Shown: positions 1 to 11,815 of the stretch, piece after piece
How positions within the stretch are numbered: the stretch's first letter is position 1
Layout: the number at the start of each line of letters is the position of its first letter
Assembly: GCA_017591395.1 (NCBI GenBank)
Contig: WEDG01006499.1
Coordinates: 1 to 64,000 of the forward strand
Length of the DNA stretch: 64,000 nucleotides
Source: Schistocephalus solidus
Taxonomy: Eukaryota; Platyhelminthes; Cestoda; Diphyllobothriidea; Diphyllobothriidae
Reading direction: 5' to 3'
Translations under genes and position numbers: made by a program
The notes under the pieces: model-generated
Seen by the model: only the letters and a program-made list of their open reading frames with translations
What the model was told of the DNA's origin: nothing
Databases searched by the model: none

Positions 1-1021
1 GACTTTGATCGTAAAGCAAGCAATGTTGAGAAGAGCTAAGAATTTGATTGGTTATGCAAAAATCTGTAATTTGTATGGCAATTAGTTTTTTAACGAGCTG
101 AGCAGGAGACGGTTTTTAAGAAAACAAAGATAATTTTGAACATCCGAGCTGAAGTCAGATAACGGAAATAGTAAAAAACGAAAACGTTCTCGAGATAAAC
201 TAAGAAAACTTTGCTCATCAAAAGGAAAAATCACTTTGCTGTTTAATACGGGAATTTGGGATGTTTTCGGTTCCCACTGAGTGTGATTGGTTGAGATGGT
301 TTATCTGTTTCTGAATATTTGTAGGAACGAATTCAATGTTAGTGAGTAGCTCAGGAGATGTCAGGTCGGTCGAAGAGATGGGATTTGGTTTCAAAGTTTA
401 AATGTTTGGCAAAGAAGGAATTTAACCATTCTGCTTTTTCCAAATCCCATGTAATGAAATTATTATTGCAATCGAGTTAGGTGGAATGACTTTTTAAGAC
501 TAAGCGAAAGAACGGAGGCGAAACACTTGAGAAACAGATGTTGAAGTATTATCGCTGCTAATTGCTAGAAAATCCCTACGCCTATCCCGCGGGATCCTAA
601 TTTTTGAAGTGATCCTTCAGTGAACCGATAACGAACTTATGGGCGGATCCTTAACCTGCTTTGAAATATTTTAAGCCAATGTTAAAAAAATTGTGGCACC
701 ATGGAAGACGCAGCACTTGATATAAAGGTCTTTTTTGGAATGAAATTTAGAATGCACTTAGCACTTGCAATGATCGATACACTAAAACGACTGTCACCAT
801 GTAACATTTGCTTGTTTTGCTAGCGTCTATCTGTAAATAGGGTTTGCAAAGGCTCTGCCTATCTCCCTTATATATACTGAATTATTCTGAATCGTGGAAA
901 AAACTTGGATCATTATTTGAAAAAAGCTTGGCCAATCCAGAGTACTAGTGAAATTGTTTAACAAATCTTTCCTTAAATTTTATTTCTGGCTTTACGGAGG
1001 AGGCGACTGGAAAACAGCAAT
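1..1021 (-). repeat. Inverted duplication, left arm block 1 (LINE-C middle part)
   Basis: The reverse complement matches about 16,963-17,985 along its whole length with scattered substitutions and small indels. For example, the start of the window reads as the reverse complement of the sequence around 17,900-17,985. The matching right-arm stretch lies inside a decayed LINE-C between its endonuclease and reverse transcriptase, so this block is the same part of LINE-C on the minus strand. The match is still running at or near base 1, so the arm may continue outside the window. No intact reading frame is present. The block ends where LINE-A was inserted, and the homology resumes at 6,423. Confidence 0.85.
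764..890 (+). mobile_element. Solo 3' end of LINE-A nested in the left arm
   Basis: This stretch matches the last ~120 bp of LINE-A (6,301-6,420) and the ends of the other LINE-A copies at 12,485-12,598 and 27,085-27,195. Shared text includes the block around 'aaggctctgcctatctccc' and the terminal 'tatatatactgaatta'. It is a severely 5'-truncated insertion. The same fragment with the same truncation point sits at the matching place in the right arm (17,102-17,220, minus strand), so it was inserted before the two arms were duplicated. Confidence 0.85.
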
Positions 1022-1869
1022 GTGCAAAAATCGTGTGCAAAGGAACAACTTATCTTTTTGTCCTGCGGCTTGGAGAGTTTGAAAATCGTTAACACTTCGT
1101 TTAAGCTGATTCTGACATTAAAACTGCCACTGCACGAACTTAATTGCTCTTCGCAATTTTCGGGAATTTTTCTTGTGCCTCACAAAACGACATCAACTTG
1201 GAATTTAATTATCACCTTCGTCGACTTTATAAAAACAGCCTCTACACCAAAACATACTGACAACCGGTCAGTGAACCAAAAGTGCACAACCCCTTGAAGA
1301 TCTGAAGTTATCCAGGACCTTTGACCTCTACAAACGGCTGAGTCGTTCCTGAATATTCTTCCTATCATTTATTGTTTTTTAAAAGTGGTTTTGAACGAAT
1401 AGGCGCATTTATTGCTCATATTGTTTCTATTACGGCGTCGTTGGACTTCCGTTTGAAATTCGTTCGTCTCCAAGCTTTTGATTTTTGGCCAATAATATGT
1501 TCCCAAAGTCAGGACTCAACGAAATAAGTAGTCATTGGATCACATATTTTCTGTTTATCAGGATCAGCCTATAATTGTTTATAGACATTGTGATATTCAG
1601 GCTAACGAAAATTGATATCGGAATCTCTAATAATAAGCTAACTTAGCTTCATTTGGATCCTGCCTCATACAGGCTTCAGAAAACAGTCTCTCGCCAAGAA
1701 AGGTGTCTACATCAGAAAGGAACGGAGAACCACTGGCAAACTCACTTCGAAGGCTGCATCATTCTTATCTTCGTATTATTATTCCATAGTGAATTCGGTT
1801 CGGAAAAGCACTTCTTTTTGTGCTCAGTAATCTATTCGCTTGATAATTTAAGCTGCTCATTAAAACTTA

Positions 1870-3230
1870 ATGCATCCTCGTAGAGATCTTGCTGGCATGG
1901 GAAACGCAAATGTTCACGACCCGACCACGCGAGAAAATTATTCACCGCTTTGGCCAGGACTCGAAACGCCAACCTCTCGATTAGCTACCGATGCTCTTGA
2001 CCGCTCGGCCACGCTCGGGAAGCCAGCAGACAAAACAAATAGTATACACTACAAAAATAATGATCTCTCCTATCTTTGTAAACCGTTTTCGATTTCATGT
2101 GACAAAAACTTACCAGAAATACTCAAGACACTCTCAGCAGACCGAGAAGAACCACAGAGCAGCAATATTGAAGAAAGCTGTGCACTAATGAACATTACCA
2201 AAACTAAGCTAAATATTGAAGGGCTGGCACACTGTGATGGATGCCGAGGACTCACAACCAGAGTTTTGAGATAAGGAGACCTCGATATCCTATCGGAAAT
2301 AATATCAGTCCTCATAAAACATAACAAAATTAACTCGCCGAAACACGATGCAAATGAGCTGAAAAACATTAGCAAGCTAGACCATAATCATCGCAAGGAA
2401 ACGGTAGAAGTCAATAGGCACAACATTAAGTGAAACAAAAAGAGAAAAAGAATGAAATCATTCGAACAAACCTCTGAGTCAGTTGAAATACAGATGACCA
2501 GAAAGAAAATTAGCGAGGAGGAAATAACGTCTTGCGTTTCCCCAGGTTCGGGAACTCTGGTGCACATAGAATCCGACTGCACAAAAGTAAATCAGCGATC
2601 GACGGTCTCTGAAAATTCAAAAAAACAGTAATCGTAAGGTATCTTTACTGCCACGGACAAGCGACAGCAGCATGCTCTTTACATGTCCATCGAACTACAA
2701 TGAAGCAGGGCATGGTAGCCAGCAAAGTAATGGCGGAAAAGTGGCCTGTGACTTATCGACAGACCTGGATGACACAAACCAAAATTCAGGTTTCCCGGGT
2801 GTTATTCGAGTCAGGAGAACTTACGCTGTTTTAAAGGTCCATAGAGATGTCTGCAAATCAACCAACAGGCTCATCGATGAAGACAAATTTGAACACAGTA
2901 TTAAGGACTGTAACAAAGGGCATGATTCAACCTTCCATCACTAAAAGAAAGCAGGATGCAGAAACGAGTTTTTTCCCTGACAGATCATTTTGTCTGGTAG
3001 TTCAGGGAGTCTCAGAGGCTACTGGGGAAACGCGAAAAGAAAGGGTAAAACAGGATCTGCTGCTATTTCAAAATTTATTGAATGATAAGCAAGAAACGGG
3101 TGTGACAGTCGACATCAAAAAGATCTTTCGATTGGGGCCTCTCGTTACAAATGAAACGCATGATGTTCGACCAAGACCATTAAAAGTCGTCTTGGGGAGC
3201 AAACAGCAGGTAGATATATTGCTCTCTTGA
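1870..3230 (+). pseudogene. LINE-A ORF1-like protein, broken
   Basis: Open segments (1,870-2,274, a continuation past the stop to about 2,630, and 2,847-3,230) lie ahead of the endonuclease, in the usual ORF1 position. The last segment encodes a basic stretch followed by a pattern with RSFCLVVQGVSE, then an arginine/lysine-rich helix, then RLGPLV and RPRPLKVVLGS. LINE-B carries the same pattern in the same place (QNVVIKDVPES, then AYRIGKARP, then TSLKIIL). That shared order suggests a conserved nucleic-acid-binding or chaperone-like ORF1 domain, but I cannot name a family. The 1,870-2,274 segment has a small CDGC cysteine pair near its end. At least two frame changes and several stops separate the pieces. 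Confidence 0.55.
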
Positions 3231-3255
3231 AAGTCCCGACTACGAAAGAATCATC

Positions 3256-4563
3256 GTGGAGTTTTTTTCAGGCGGATTACTCTCCCACCGATCGCATGAA
3301 ATTGAGGACACTGGTAGCAGAATAAAAAAGACGTCAATACGAGGGGAAACAAAACTTGAAAATTGTAGACAACAAAATAGTCAAAACGGTGCGCTCGTTT
3401 TTATGGGAACATCCGGTGAAATTGACGGCCACCACGCTGGTCAAAAGCCCTACCAAATGCCTATAGATTTGAACCCAGACAGGAGACTGGATATATCTTT
3501 TGAAATATCCAGCAAAAATCGCCATGTGGAAGAAAGAACCAAAAATCTTCAGAAATCGAGGGAAGAAAACAAGATTAAAATGATTTACACAAATGTGCAG
3601 AGTCTATTGAACAAAATGGATGAAATTAAACTGGTCGTGGACCATTTACAACCTGACTTCATAGCTCTAACTGAAACAGGGTTAAATGAACAAATCGCAG
3701 ACACAGAAGTCAGAATAGATGGTTTTCAGCTTATCCGCAAGGATAGAAACGGACGTAGGGGTGGTGGAATCGCAATGTTTAAACGAGAAGGCGTTGACTT
3801 CATTCCGGATGGGCCCTCGCCAAATAGGATCTCGTCTTGCGAAATACTTTGTTGTAAACTGAAAGTCCCAAACCAACCTGACCTCCATATTGCCGTGGTA
3901 TATCGACCCCCAGGACAGCGAACAGACACGGACGAAGCACTCAGCACAGAGGTAAAGCAAATCTGCCGTAGCAAACACTTATTAATACTTGGATATTTCA
4001 ACGCTCCCGATATCGATTGGGTGTCAATGTACTGCTCGCGATCAGAAAATTCATTCGAACAGAAATTACTAAAGTTGGTAAATGACGAGTTTCTTACCCA
4101 ACATGTCACAATGAAGAAGCGGTTCCGAAATGGGCTGCAGTCAAGCTGTTTAGGTCTAATCATTAGTAGAGACGACAATTGCATCCTTGCATTAAGTTCT
4201 TACGTGCCGTTTGGACGAAGTGATCATTGCGTTCTTGCTTGGGAGTACAGTCATATTTCTGAACCCAAACGTCGTGCAGTTAGGCAGAGAAATGTATGGA
4301 AAGGGGATTATCCCAAAATGAAAGAATTACTTAATGGGATAGACTGGAGCCCTGCTCATGTACCTGACCCAAATGCTGCCTGGTTCTTCATTAGTAAATT
4401 GATTCAGCAGTTGGTAGAGAAATTCTGCCCACTTAAAAAGACGATCGTGCGTCTCCCGACCCGAGTGGGTGACATCGGAAATAAAAAGGAATCTCAAGAA
4501 GAAAAGAAGACTGTGGAGAACATATGCCAGATATCAACAACCCGAACATTTTTCTGCTTTTAA
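3256..4563 (+). pseudogene. LINE-A AP endonuclease domain
   Basis: The 435-codon open segment carries a typical LINE endonuclease/exonuclease/phosphatase fold from about residue 110. In order: IYTNVQSLLNKMDE (N-terminal strand), LTETGLN (metal-binding glutamate region), GGGIAMF, VYRPPG, LGYFNAPDIDW and GRSDHCVLAWEY (catalytic SDH). The enzyme would nick target DNA to prime reverse transcription. The usual GDFN motif reads GYFN here, so a catalytic aspartate is replaced by tyrosine; LINE-B and LINE-C keep GDFN. The frame is lost at the downstream end, where the reverse transcriptase continues in other frames. The first ~100 codons look like linker or ORF1 remnant, and the true start cannot be fixed. 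Confidence 0.8.
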
Positions 4564-6309
4564 AAAACAGCGAAATCGGTTTCGGAATCTTCTGAGAAAA
4601 GAAAGATCAGCCTTTGAGTCGGAAATAGTCAAATACATAGCAATAAATTCGAAAAGGTTTTATGCTTACGTTAATAAGGCAAAACGAAATCGCGACCTGC
4701 CTCTTATCCAATTTCTTTATGTCTGTGTATACCGAGGAACCACCTTTTGACGAGGACGAATACTACAGTACTGCCACATCTACAAACAAAATAAGCACGG
4801 TGTCGTTCCCAATGGACACAGTCAGAAAAACTCTGAAACAGCTACAGCCCACTAAATCACCTGGCCCAGATGGTATATCCGCAAAAGTTCTCAATGAACT
4901 CACAGACCAGCTGGCCTCTCCGCTCTCTAAGATATTTGAAAGTTCGATGGAGGCGGGGGCTCTGCCTACCGAGTGGAAGATAGCCAACATAACCCCTATC
5001 TATAAAAGAGGAGAGAGGATATCACCAAACAGTTTCCGACCAGTCAGCCTCACAAGTATCTGTTGCAAAATGATGGAGAAGATAATCAAAAACGGAACTG
5101 ATGAGGCATCTTGAAGAAAAATAACTTGCTAAGTTCATATCAACATGGATTTCGAAGTGGTCGATCCTGCCTCACAAACCTGCTCACATCCATGGAAAGT
5201 TGGACAAAATCATTAGAAATGGGTTTGTCAGTCGATGCAGTCTACATTGACTTTAGCAAAGCCTTTGACAGGGTTCCACACAAACGTCTGATATTTAAGC
5301 TCCGTCAAATGGGTGTGACTGGCAACCTACTCAAATGGTTGGCCGACTTTCTCACAGACAGGCGCCAGCGTGTTTGTATCGGAGACGCCAAGTCTCACTG
5401 GGAAACCGTTCACAGTGGATTTCGCAGGGCAGCGTTCTGGGTCCCATTTTGTTTCTGATATACGCAAAGGACTGCCTGGATTGTCTGACATGCGAGAAGG
5501 TAATGTTTGCTGATGATTTGAAGTTATGGAACTCGATTGAAAAACCGGACGATGCGCGAAAATTACAACAAAACTTAGATCGCTTGCAAACATGGTGTGA
5601 TGAGTGGCTGCTGAACCTTTATCTTAACAAAATGCCAAATAATCCGACTGCGGTCTAGTTCCAGAAGGCTGATTAGATTTGAATACCAGTACTCCATCAA
5701 TGGGCACCAACTCCAGAAGGTATATGGATAACACCAACTCTCAAACCATCGTCGCACTGTGCGAATATCGCAAAGAAAGCTATGTGTATTTTAGGCGCAA
5801 TCAGGAGGTCCTTCGTTAAGTTTGACGGAGAGCTTTTTGGGCGCGTGTTTGGAACATTTATCCGGCCGGTGTTGGAATATTGCGTTCAGGCGTGGCGCCC
5901 TTGGACGAAACATGAGTAAGCTCTGCTGGAGAAAGTTCAACGGAGGGCAACGAAATTAGTCAAAGGATTGGAATGCCTACCCTATGAGGGTCGCATAGCA
6001 AGACTTACAGTTTTTCCTCTCTCTTATAGGCAATACAGAGGGGATATGATCTTAGTCTTCAAACTTGTCAGAAAAGTTGACTGTGCTCTTCAGATGGCGA
6101 ACGTTTTTGAATTGGCAAACATGACAAGTCTCCGAGGTCACCAATAAAAACTGAAAAGAAATCACGCCAAACTTGAAGTGCGGGCCAACTTCTTTTCCTA
6201 ACGGGTGATTGACGAATGGAACAAACTGCCAGCCTCAGTTGTTCAGGCTGAAAGCGTACAAATGTTTAAAAGAAGACTTGATGAACATATATTTAGTCGA
6301 CAGCAATGA
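4469..6309 (+). pseudogene. LINE-A reverse transcriptase, frameshifted
   Basis: Reverse transcriptase motifs appear in order over several frames: SPGPDGISAKVLNEL (about 4,858), the fingers sequence with NSFRPVSLTSICCKMMEKII (about 5,029), VYIDFSKAFDRVPH (palm motif A, about 5,240), QGSVLGPILFLIYAKDC (motif B, about 5,430) and VMFADDLKLW (catalytic FADD, about 5,500). The C-terminal thumb/connection region continues to about 6,309, ending with a pattern like VIDEWNKLPASVVQAESVQMFKRRLDEHIFS. At least four frame changes, a 22-bp deletion at 5,720/5,721 and internal stops mean no full-length enzyme is made. Confidence 0.85.
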
Positions 6310-6422
6310 TCGATATACTAAAACGACTATCGCCATGTAACATTTGCTTGTTTTGCTAGCGTCTATCTGTAAATAGGGTTTTCAAAGGCTCTGCCTATCT
6401 CCCTTATATATACTGAATTATA

Positions 6423-6957
6423 ATTAAAGCGTGATCACTTGTAAAATGGTTTTGGTGGAAATTCATACGCAAAGGATGGATGCAATTAGTAAAAATTTAA
6501 TCTATTATACTATCTTTTCTATTCCCTGCGTTGACTAATGGAGACATGTTTGAAAAATAAATCGTGGTCAACAATTTCTCAAATTTTAGCGGAGAAGTAT
6601 TCGCATGCCAGTCGATTTCTGGCAAATTAAAATCTCCTACGATTATTTTGACATTGAACGGAGCTTCTATAACTTTTTCAAAGAGATCACAAAGCTGCCT
6701 TTCATTGCCAGAATAAAACGTAGGCACAGTGGGGAGACGAATGCAACGAGAAAAGTATTTCCGGGAAATGTAGAAATCCTAAGATCATAAGGGGAAAGTG
6801 GAAGAGACGATCTAACGTAAAGAAGACAACCACTGCCACGTTTTTCAACGCAGTCTTGTTGATATAAATTAAAATTTTCTTAAACGAGCGTCAAGTCTGA
6901 AATTAGAGCATGAGCCCGAAATTATGAGATGCACTTATTTCTGGGTCAAACTCAAAG
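6423..6957 (-). repeat. Inverted duplication, left arm block 2 (LINE-C endonuclease part)
   Basis: The reverse complement aligns with about 16,440-16,925 in the right arm. On the minus strand it encodes the LINE-C endonuclease segment with IIVGDFNLPEIDWHANTSPL, followed by the PLVNAGNRKDSIID region. The block lies between the LINE-A insertion (ends 6,422) and the LINE-B insertion (begins about 6,958). The breakpoint at the LINE-B side is in 'aaactcaaa', and homology resumes at 10,771. Confidence 0.85.
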
Positions 6958-6997
6958 CAAAGGAAAAGTTCTAAGAAAGAACAAGTAGTGCAGAGAC

Positions 6998-7560
6998 TTG
7001 GCTCTAGCCTGCCCAAAATCCGGCTCATCTGGACCTATTAGGCAAAGTGAGCTGGTTACCAGTACTCACTTAGCTGAAAGATCTGAGTTACAAACGGGCC
7101 CTCGATTGAGTCGAAAACAGAATGTAGTCATTAAAGATGTCCCGGAGTCAGCTTCAATTATTCCAAAGGAGCGAGTTAAAACATGACTTGGAACTCCTTC
7201 AATTGTATGCAAAAACGCTGCGGACGGACGGCGAGTCCATTCATATTCTCAAGGCATATAGAATAGGGAAGGCTCGGCCTACACCCGATTCAAATCCTCG
7301 ACAAACATCTCTTAAAATCATTTTGGAAAACGAAGCGCTGGCATAGCTCCTGCTACAGAGAAAATCAACCCTCCGGGATCCGCATTCTGAAGTGTTTTTT
7401 TCAACCGGAATATGGGTTGAAAGAGCGAATGAAAATGCGACAGCTAATAATAGAACTGAAAACACGAAAGACCAATGGCGAGGCGAATCTCAAAATAAGG
7501 GATGGACATATAGTTCAAGTGAAAGAGCATTTCTCTGGCCGAAGGCAGTCACCCTGACAG
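6998..7560 (+). pseudogene. LINE-B ORF1-like remnant
   Basis: Two overlapping open segments in different frames encode QNVVIKDVPESASIIPKER, then a stretch with KHDLELLQLYAKTL and AYRIGKARPTPDSN, and TSLKIILENEALA before a stop. A further readable stretch (EYGLKERMKMRQLIIELKTR, then AEANLKIR-like text) follows to about 7,560. The layout parallels the last part of LINE-A ORF1, ending just before the endonuclease. One frameshift near 7,185 and stops break it. Function unknown; probably a nucleic-acid-binding ORF1 tail. Confidence 0.45.
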
Positions 7561-7591
7561 CCTAATTGTCCCGTTTCAGAAACCAAAAACG

Positions 7592-10126
7592 TGGCCACTT
7601 AAACTAATCGTCCTCAATGCCAGATCTCTGCTTAATAAGATGCCTTTGCTCCAGGCTTTGGTTTTTATCCATCGCCCGGACATTGTAATAGTTACAGAGA
7701 CATGGGCAACACCCTGTGTATCCGACTCCGAACTTTCTATTCTAGGCTACGCTTACATTCGGAATGATCGACACGAGGGCCGTGGCGGAGGAAGCTGTAT
7801 CTATGTTAGGCAACCACTTACATTTTTTCCATTGGGCTTTTGCCAATTTAGCGCGGTAGAGGAGAGCTGTTGGCTCCGAGTAGTCCTAAAAGATAACTAT
7901 TCTTTACTCGTTGGTAGTGTCTATCGCCCACACAATGCCAGCGAGGATTACGATCTTTGTCTCTCGCTGGCATTTCACGCTGCAGCTGACTTAAATCTGA
8001 AGTACTGCTTGATTGCAGGTGACTTTAATCTTCCTGAAGTTCACTGGTTTCCAACTTCTGGTCCAGCAAAGTTCGAAGACCTACTTGAGGCCATAGATAT
8101 AGGCATGTGGGACCAGGTAGTTGATTTTCCCACCCGAGGATCAAACATACTTGATCTTATTTTTTGTAGAGGTTGTAAGCCATCGTCAGTGTCACCTTTA
8201 GATCCACTTGGGAATTCTGATCATACTATAGTTCTTTCTACACTAGAACTAGAGGCTGCTGAAACGTTTTCCAAAAAATATAGCTTTTTTAGTGATTTCA
8301 GCTCAGCACATATGAGGGAATTGCTAACACACCTAAATTTCCACGACTGGACTAACTTCTTTGTATGTTCGAATGTGAATGTTTGTACTGATACTTTTTA
8401 CACAGTTCCAGGTCCACTCATTTCTCGTTTTGTTCCCCGTTAAGAAATAATTAATGTCAAGGATGAAGTCTACCTCCCTTTATCATTCCGCCGTAGACTG
8501 CGTAGACTCTCCCGTCGTTTTCATCTACAAAACGACACCTCCGTCCTGCCCGTGATCCAGAAAAGCTTTGTAGAGGCTAAGAGGCTGTCGGACGAAAAAC
8601 GACAAGCCGATGAGGTTACATTTGCCGAAAACCCTTCGTTAAATGTTGCGAAGCTTTTTTCGCGCACACTAAAAACGCAGAGAAAAACGCAGCTCCCCGT
8701 ACTTCGAGATGCTTTAGGAAACCAAATAGCTGACGCTACGTTGACTGCTGATAGCTTCAATGCTTTCTTGTACCGAACGTTTAGTGAACATACCGTCGCA
8801 CCCTTTCCTAAAATCCGGGTTTGGACCGGTAACGTCCTCGAAACCATTACTTTTACCCTCTGGGACGTGACCGTAGCCATTCGGCGTTTTCGTCAATCTT
8901 ACAGTCCAGGACCAGATGGCATCGCGGTCAGCGTTCTAAAGGCGGATGCAAACGATATATTTCCGTCCCTTCTGTATAAAATATTTAATCTTGTTCTTGA
9001 AAGTGAAACTTTCCCTACTTTATGGAAGGAATCGCACATACGGCCTATTCCGAAACATGGCCGACCTACGTCATTTGACGACTTTAGACCAATAAATACA
9101 CTACCAGCAGTCTCGAAGATCTTTGAGACATTGATCAAAGACAAGATGATGAGTCACCTAAGAGAGAATAACCTACTTAATGCGGCTCAGCATGATTTTC
9201 TCGAAAAAAGGTTTTGTGACACTTGCGAGCTCTCTTTCTTTGATCATGTGCTACAATCTAGAGACAGCGGTTTTGCAATTTACACCGTTTACTTCGATTT
9301 CACTAAGGCTTTTGATCGTGCTGACCATGATCTTATACTGCTGAAACTTGCCTCCTTCGGCATAGGTAACAAGCTTCTGAACTTAATATTTTCCTATTTA
9401 AATGCTCGCGAACAACGGGTTAAATTTTCTGATGTTATCTCCAACCCCATGCATGTGAGGAGCGGAGTTATTCAGGGCAGCGTGCTCGGCCCGCTTCTAT
9501 TTTGCCTCTTTGTCAACGATGTTCCTGATTGTTTTCAGTATGGTAGGCCCTTTATGTACGCTGACGATTTAAAAGTTGCCTATCGATATAAACTGGTTGA
9601 TCGCAACATCGTGCTTGAGCTCTTAAAAACGGATCTTCAGGCCTTTGCTCAGTGGTGTCGCACATGGTGCCTCTCACTTTCTTGGCAAAAGTGCTCCGTG
9701 ATGGTTATTGGCGACAACCATCAGCCCCACCTAAGCATAGACGGTCACGATCTAAACGTACCCGGAGTTATAAAGGATCTGGGCATATCATACTCTAGTA
9801 ATCTTAATCTGTCAGAGCACTGCGCCCTGATTGTCTCGAAAGCACGCCAAACTACTGGGTTTATTCTCAGAAATTTCAAAACCGTCAAAATTAGAATCAG
9901 CCTCTATAAAATGTATGTCAGGCCTAGTCTGGAATATTGCTCGTTTCTATTTAGTCTTCTGCACGCTAGTGAACGAAAGAAGATAAAATCAGTCCAGCAC
10001 TTCTTTACAAAAAGAGGGTTCTATTCAGATCACAGAAACCTGTCCTACCCTGTGAGCTTACAAGCCTTGACCCACTGTGGCTTCGCAGATTACAGAAGGG
10101 ACTATTTTTACTGTTTAAACTACTAA
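7592..10126 (+). pseudogene. LINE-B endonuclease-reverse transcriptase, single premature stop
   Basis: One frame runs about 845 codons, broken only by a TAA at 8,441-8,443. Endonuclease motifs: VLNARSLLNKMP, IVTETWATP, GRGGGSCIYV, GSVYRPHN, AGDFNLPEVHWF and LGNSDHTIVL, all with expected catalytic residues. Reverse transcriptase motifs: SPGPDGIAVSVLKAD, DDFRPINTLPAVSKIFE, VYFDFTKAFDRADHDLILLKL, GVIQGSVLGPLLFCLFVNDVP and MYADDLKVAYR (catalytic YADD). The thumb region includes RPSLEYCSFLFS. The frame ends at 10,126. A shifted segment at 10,215-10,427 carries the usual C-terminal motif (VIVWNKLPRSIKIQQS-like), so a second lesion lies between 10,126 and 10,215. Two or three point lesions are all that inactivates it. 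Confidence 0.85.
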
Positions 10127-10214
10127 ACAGTCGTACATTTAACCCCTTACATCTCTGAGGCACCTCGACCACTCTCGGCGCACCAGTCATCGAGATGTAT
10201 TTTTATTTCTTCCT

Positions 10215-10427
10215 TTGGCACGCAGAGTTAGATACCGACAGTTTTTTTCGGTAAACGCTATAGTAATCTGGAATAAGCTACCTAGAAGTATCAAAATTCA
10301 GCAAAGCTATCCCTTGTTTACGCGAACTGTCACTAGTTTTTCTACATTCAGGACACCTTCCAAAAACTTTTTGGGTGCTGACTCTGTTGAAGCTCTCTTC
10401 GGTTCTGATGGCGTTCATGGACTCTGA
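10215..10427 (+). pseudogene. LINE-B reverse transcriptase C-terminus, out of frame
   Basis: This short segment encodes RRVRYRQFFSVNAIVIWNKLPRSIKIQQSYP in part. It matches the end of CR1/Jockey reverse transcriptases (FSxRVVxxWNxLPxxVVxAxS). It belongs to the frame ending at 10,126 and is separated from it by a frameshift. Downstream to 10,736 is non-coding 3' UTR. Confidence 0.6.
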
Positions 10428-10770
10428 ATCCTGTGCCGGTTCTTATGCTGAGGGCAATATTACTGGCTCTGCAGACCTCAATCGGCTTATTTATCAGTCG
10501 ACAGAGAACAGCCGCTCGCCGAAAAACCTGCTGGTGCAGAATATCGGATCCGTAACACTGAATGGAGAGGTTCTTCACCGGGCACCTGTGTTAACGCGTC
10601 CCTGTCCAGAATTTTAATTACTCAAAAAGCTGCAGTTTTGTTCTCCTGACAATACCTGAAACAACGATCAGGAGTTTTTTCACTGTCAGCTTAACCCTCT
10701 ACTGCATATTTTTTTGACCTTGCCTGTAAACTGGCAATAAATAAATAAAATAAAATAAAATAAAATAAAA

Positions 10771-11815
10771 CCTACAGTTCTTAGCTCATTAATCTTTTTC
10801 ACGACTAACGTCGCATTGTGTAAAACCATACTCATTAGTGTTTATAAATATCAAGACTTGGTGGTGGGGAAATAACTGTAGGGAGGAAGGTGCGGGTGAA
10901 AAGTAAAATTGCGGCGGTGTACAATTTGCTAAGCTTTTACTGTTAACTAAATTAGTACACATGTAGAAAAAACATATTTGGGTGGTATCCATTGAGAGGA
11001 AGGCTATTTTGTGCATTAGTGAAAATAGAAGGCCTTAATATAGAATTGTGAATAATATGGGGTGAGAATTAGATTTGAAAATGAAAAAAATGTTTTGGAA
11101 AACTGTTACCATAAGGGAAAGAGTTAGTAAATTTGGAGCTTGAGAAGTTGTTTGGTTGGGATAATTGCGAAAGACATTTCGGATATGTAAAGAAGATAAT
11201 ATAGGGTTAGGCGCTTTCTCAACTGTAATAACGCTTTTCTTTGTGGAACTTAAATAAAAAGCATAATAAGACTTTCCCGGGGTATTGTGAAGCTCATAAG
11301 ATTAAACGGCTGAGATGCGGGTGGATGGCGAGGGCTGGGAACGAGGCGGACTTGATCAATTTTTTTGGTCTCAGTCAAAAGTAGGAATACAACGAAAACT
11401 ACTTTGAAATGGAGATGTATTCGGTCTTGGCAATTAAGACAAAGTCACTGAAATTTAAGGTGGGCAAACGGTATGGTTGATCCTTACTGAGTTTGAACTT
11501 CCTATTTGCGGGGAAGAAGGTGTTAATGGACTCGTTGGAAAAAAAAGTGGGATGTGAAGTTAAGGGGGTTTGTGAACCGGGCACCAGAGGAGATAACTTG
11601 ACGGTCTCGTAGTGGTTTGCATAGCCATGACCGGACTTGTGGATAATAGACTGAGAGGCCGAAGACCTATGCGAGAGGTGATACATATTCTTTTGCTCCA
11701 TCAGTGTATGATCCCGACCAAGGAAACATTTTGCAACTTCTATATACCGATAAATGTGACCTCGTTGTGCAAAACTGGAGTCCACTTCAATTGGTGAACA
11801 AAAGGTGACTAATAT
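10771..11815 (-). repeat. Inverted duplication, left arm block 3 (LINE-C 5' half)
   Basis: The reverse complement aligns with about 15,345-16,430. On the minus strand 11,399-11,869 holds a 156-codon open segment, of which the LINE-C part includes FCSPIEVDSSFAQRGH, HRSSASQSIIHKSGHGYA and LNFSDFVLIAKTEYIS. The right arm has the same protein text at 15,277-15,720, partly frameshifted. The right-arm copy carries about 35 extra bases near 16,340 that are absent here. The block is cut at 11,815 by a LINE-A fragment. Confidence 0.85.

Larger units (their letters stand above)
1022..6422 (+). mobile_element. LINE-A, decayed CR1/Jockey-like non-LTR retrotransposon
   Basis: A 5.4-kb insertion interrupts the left-arm homology exactly here: 1,021 and 6,423 are adjacent in the right arm near 16,962. 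It reads ORF1-like region, AP-type endonuclease, reverse transcriptase, then an AT-rich 3' end finishing in 'tatatatactgaattat'. The ORFs are broken by frameshifts and stops, so it is not autonomous. The first ~600 bp have no recognisable coding content and may be 5' UTR. Compared with the fragment at 11,816, this copy has lost 22 bp at 5,720/5,721. The CR1/Jockey assignment rests on domain order and motif style and would need a phylogeny. Confidence 0.85.
6958..10770 (+). mobile_element. LINE-B, nearly intact CR1/Jockey-like retrotransposon
   Basis: A 3.8-kb insertion into left-arm LINE-C sequence: bases 6,957 and 10,771 are adjacent in the right arm near 16,430. Order: a short ORF1-like remnant, an endonuclease-reverse transcriptase frame, a 3' UTR of about 340 bp, and an (AAATA)n-type tail at 10,737-10,769. 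It is the best preserved LINE in the window and so probably the youngest, although the ORF1 part at the 5' end is broken and likely truncated. The short A/T-rich tail repeat differs from the 'actgaatta' end of LINE-A, so it is a different family. Confidence 0.85.

Noticed and set aside
1022..1883. Short open frames at the start of LINE-A (1,022-1,297 and 1,653-1,883)
   Set aside because: No motif, no conservation in other copies visible here; most likely 5' UTR.
8521..9144. Minus-strand open frames opposite LINE-B
   Set aside because: Antisense shadows of the endonuclease-reverse transcriptase frame.
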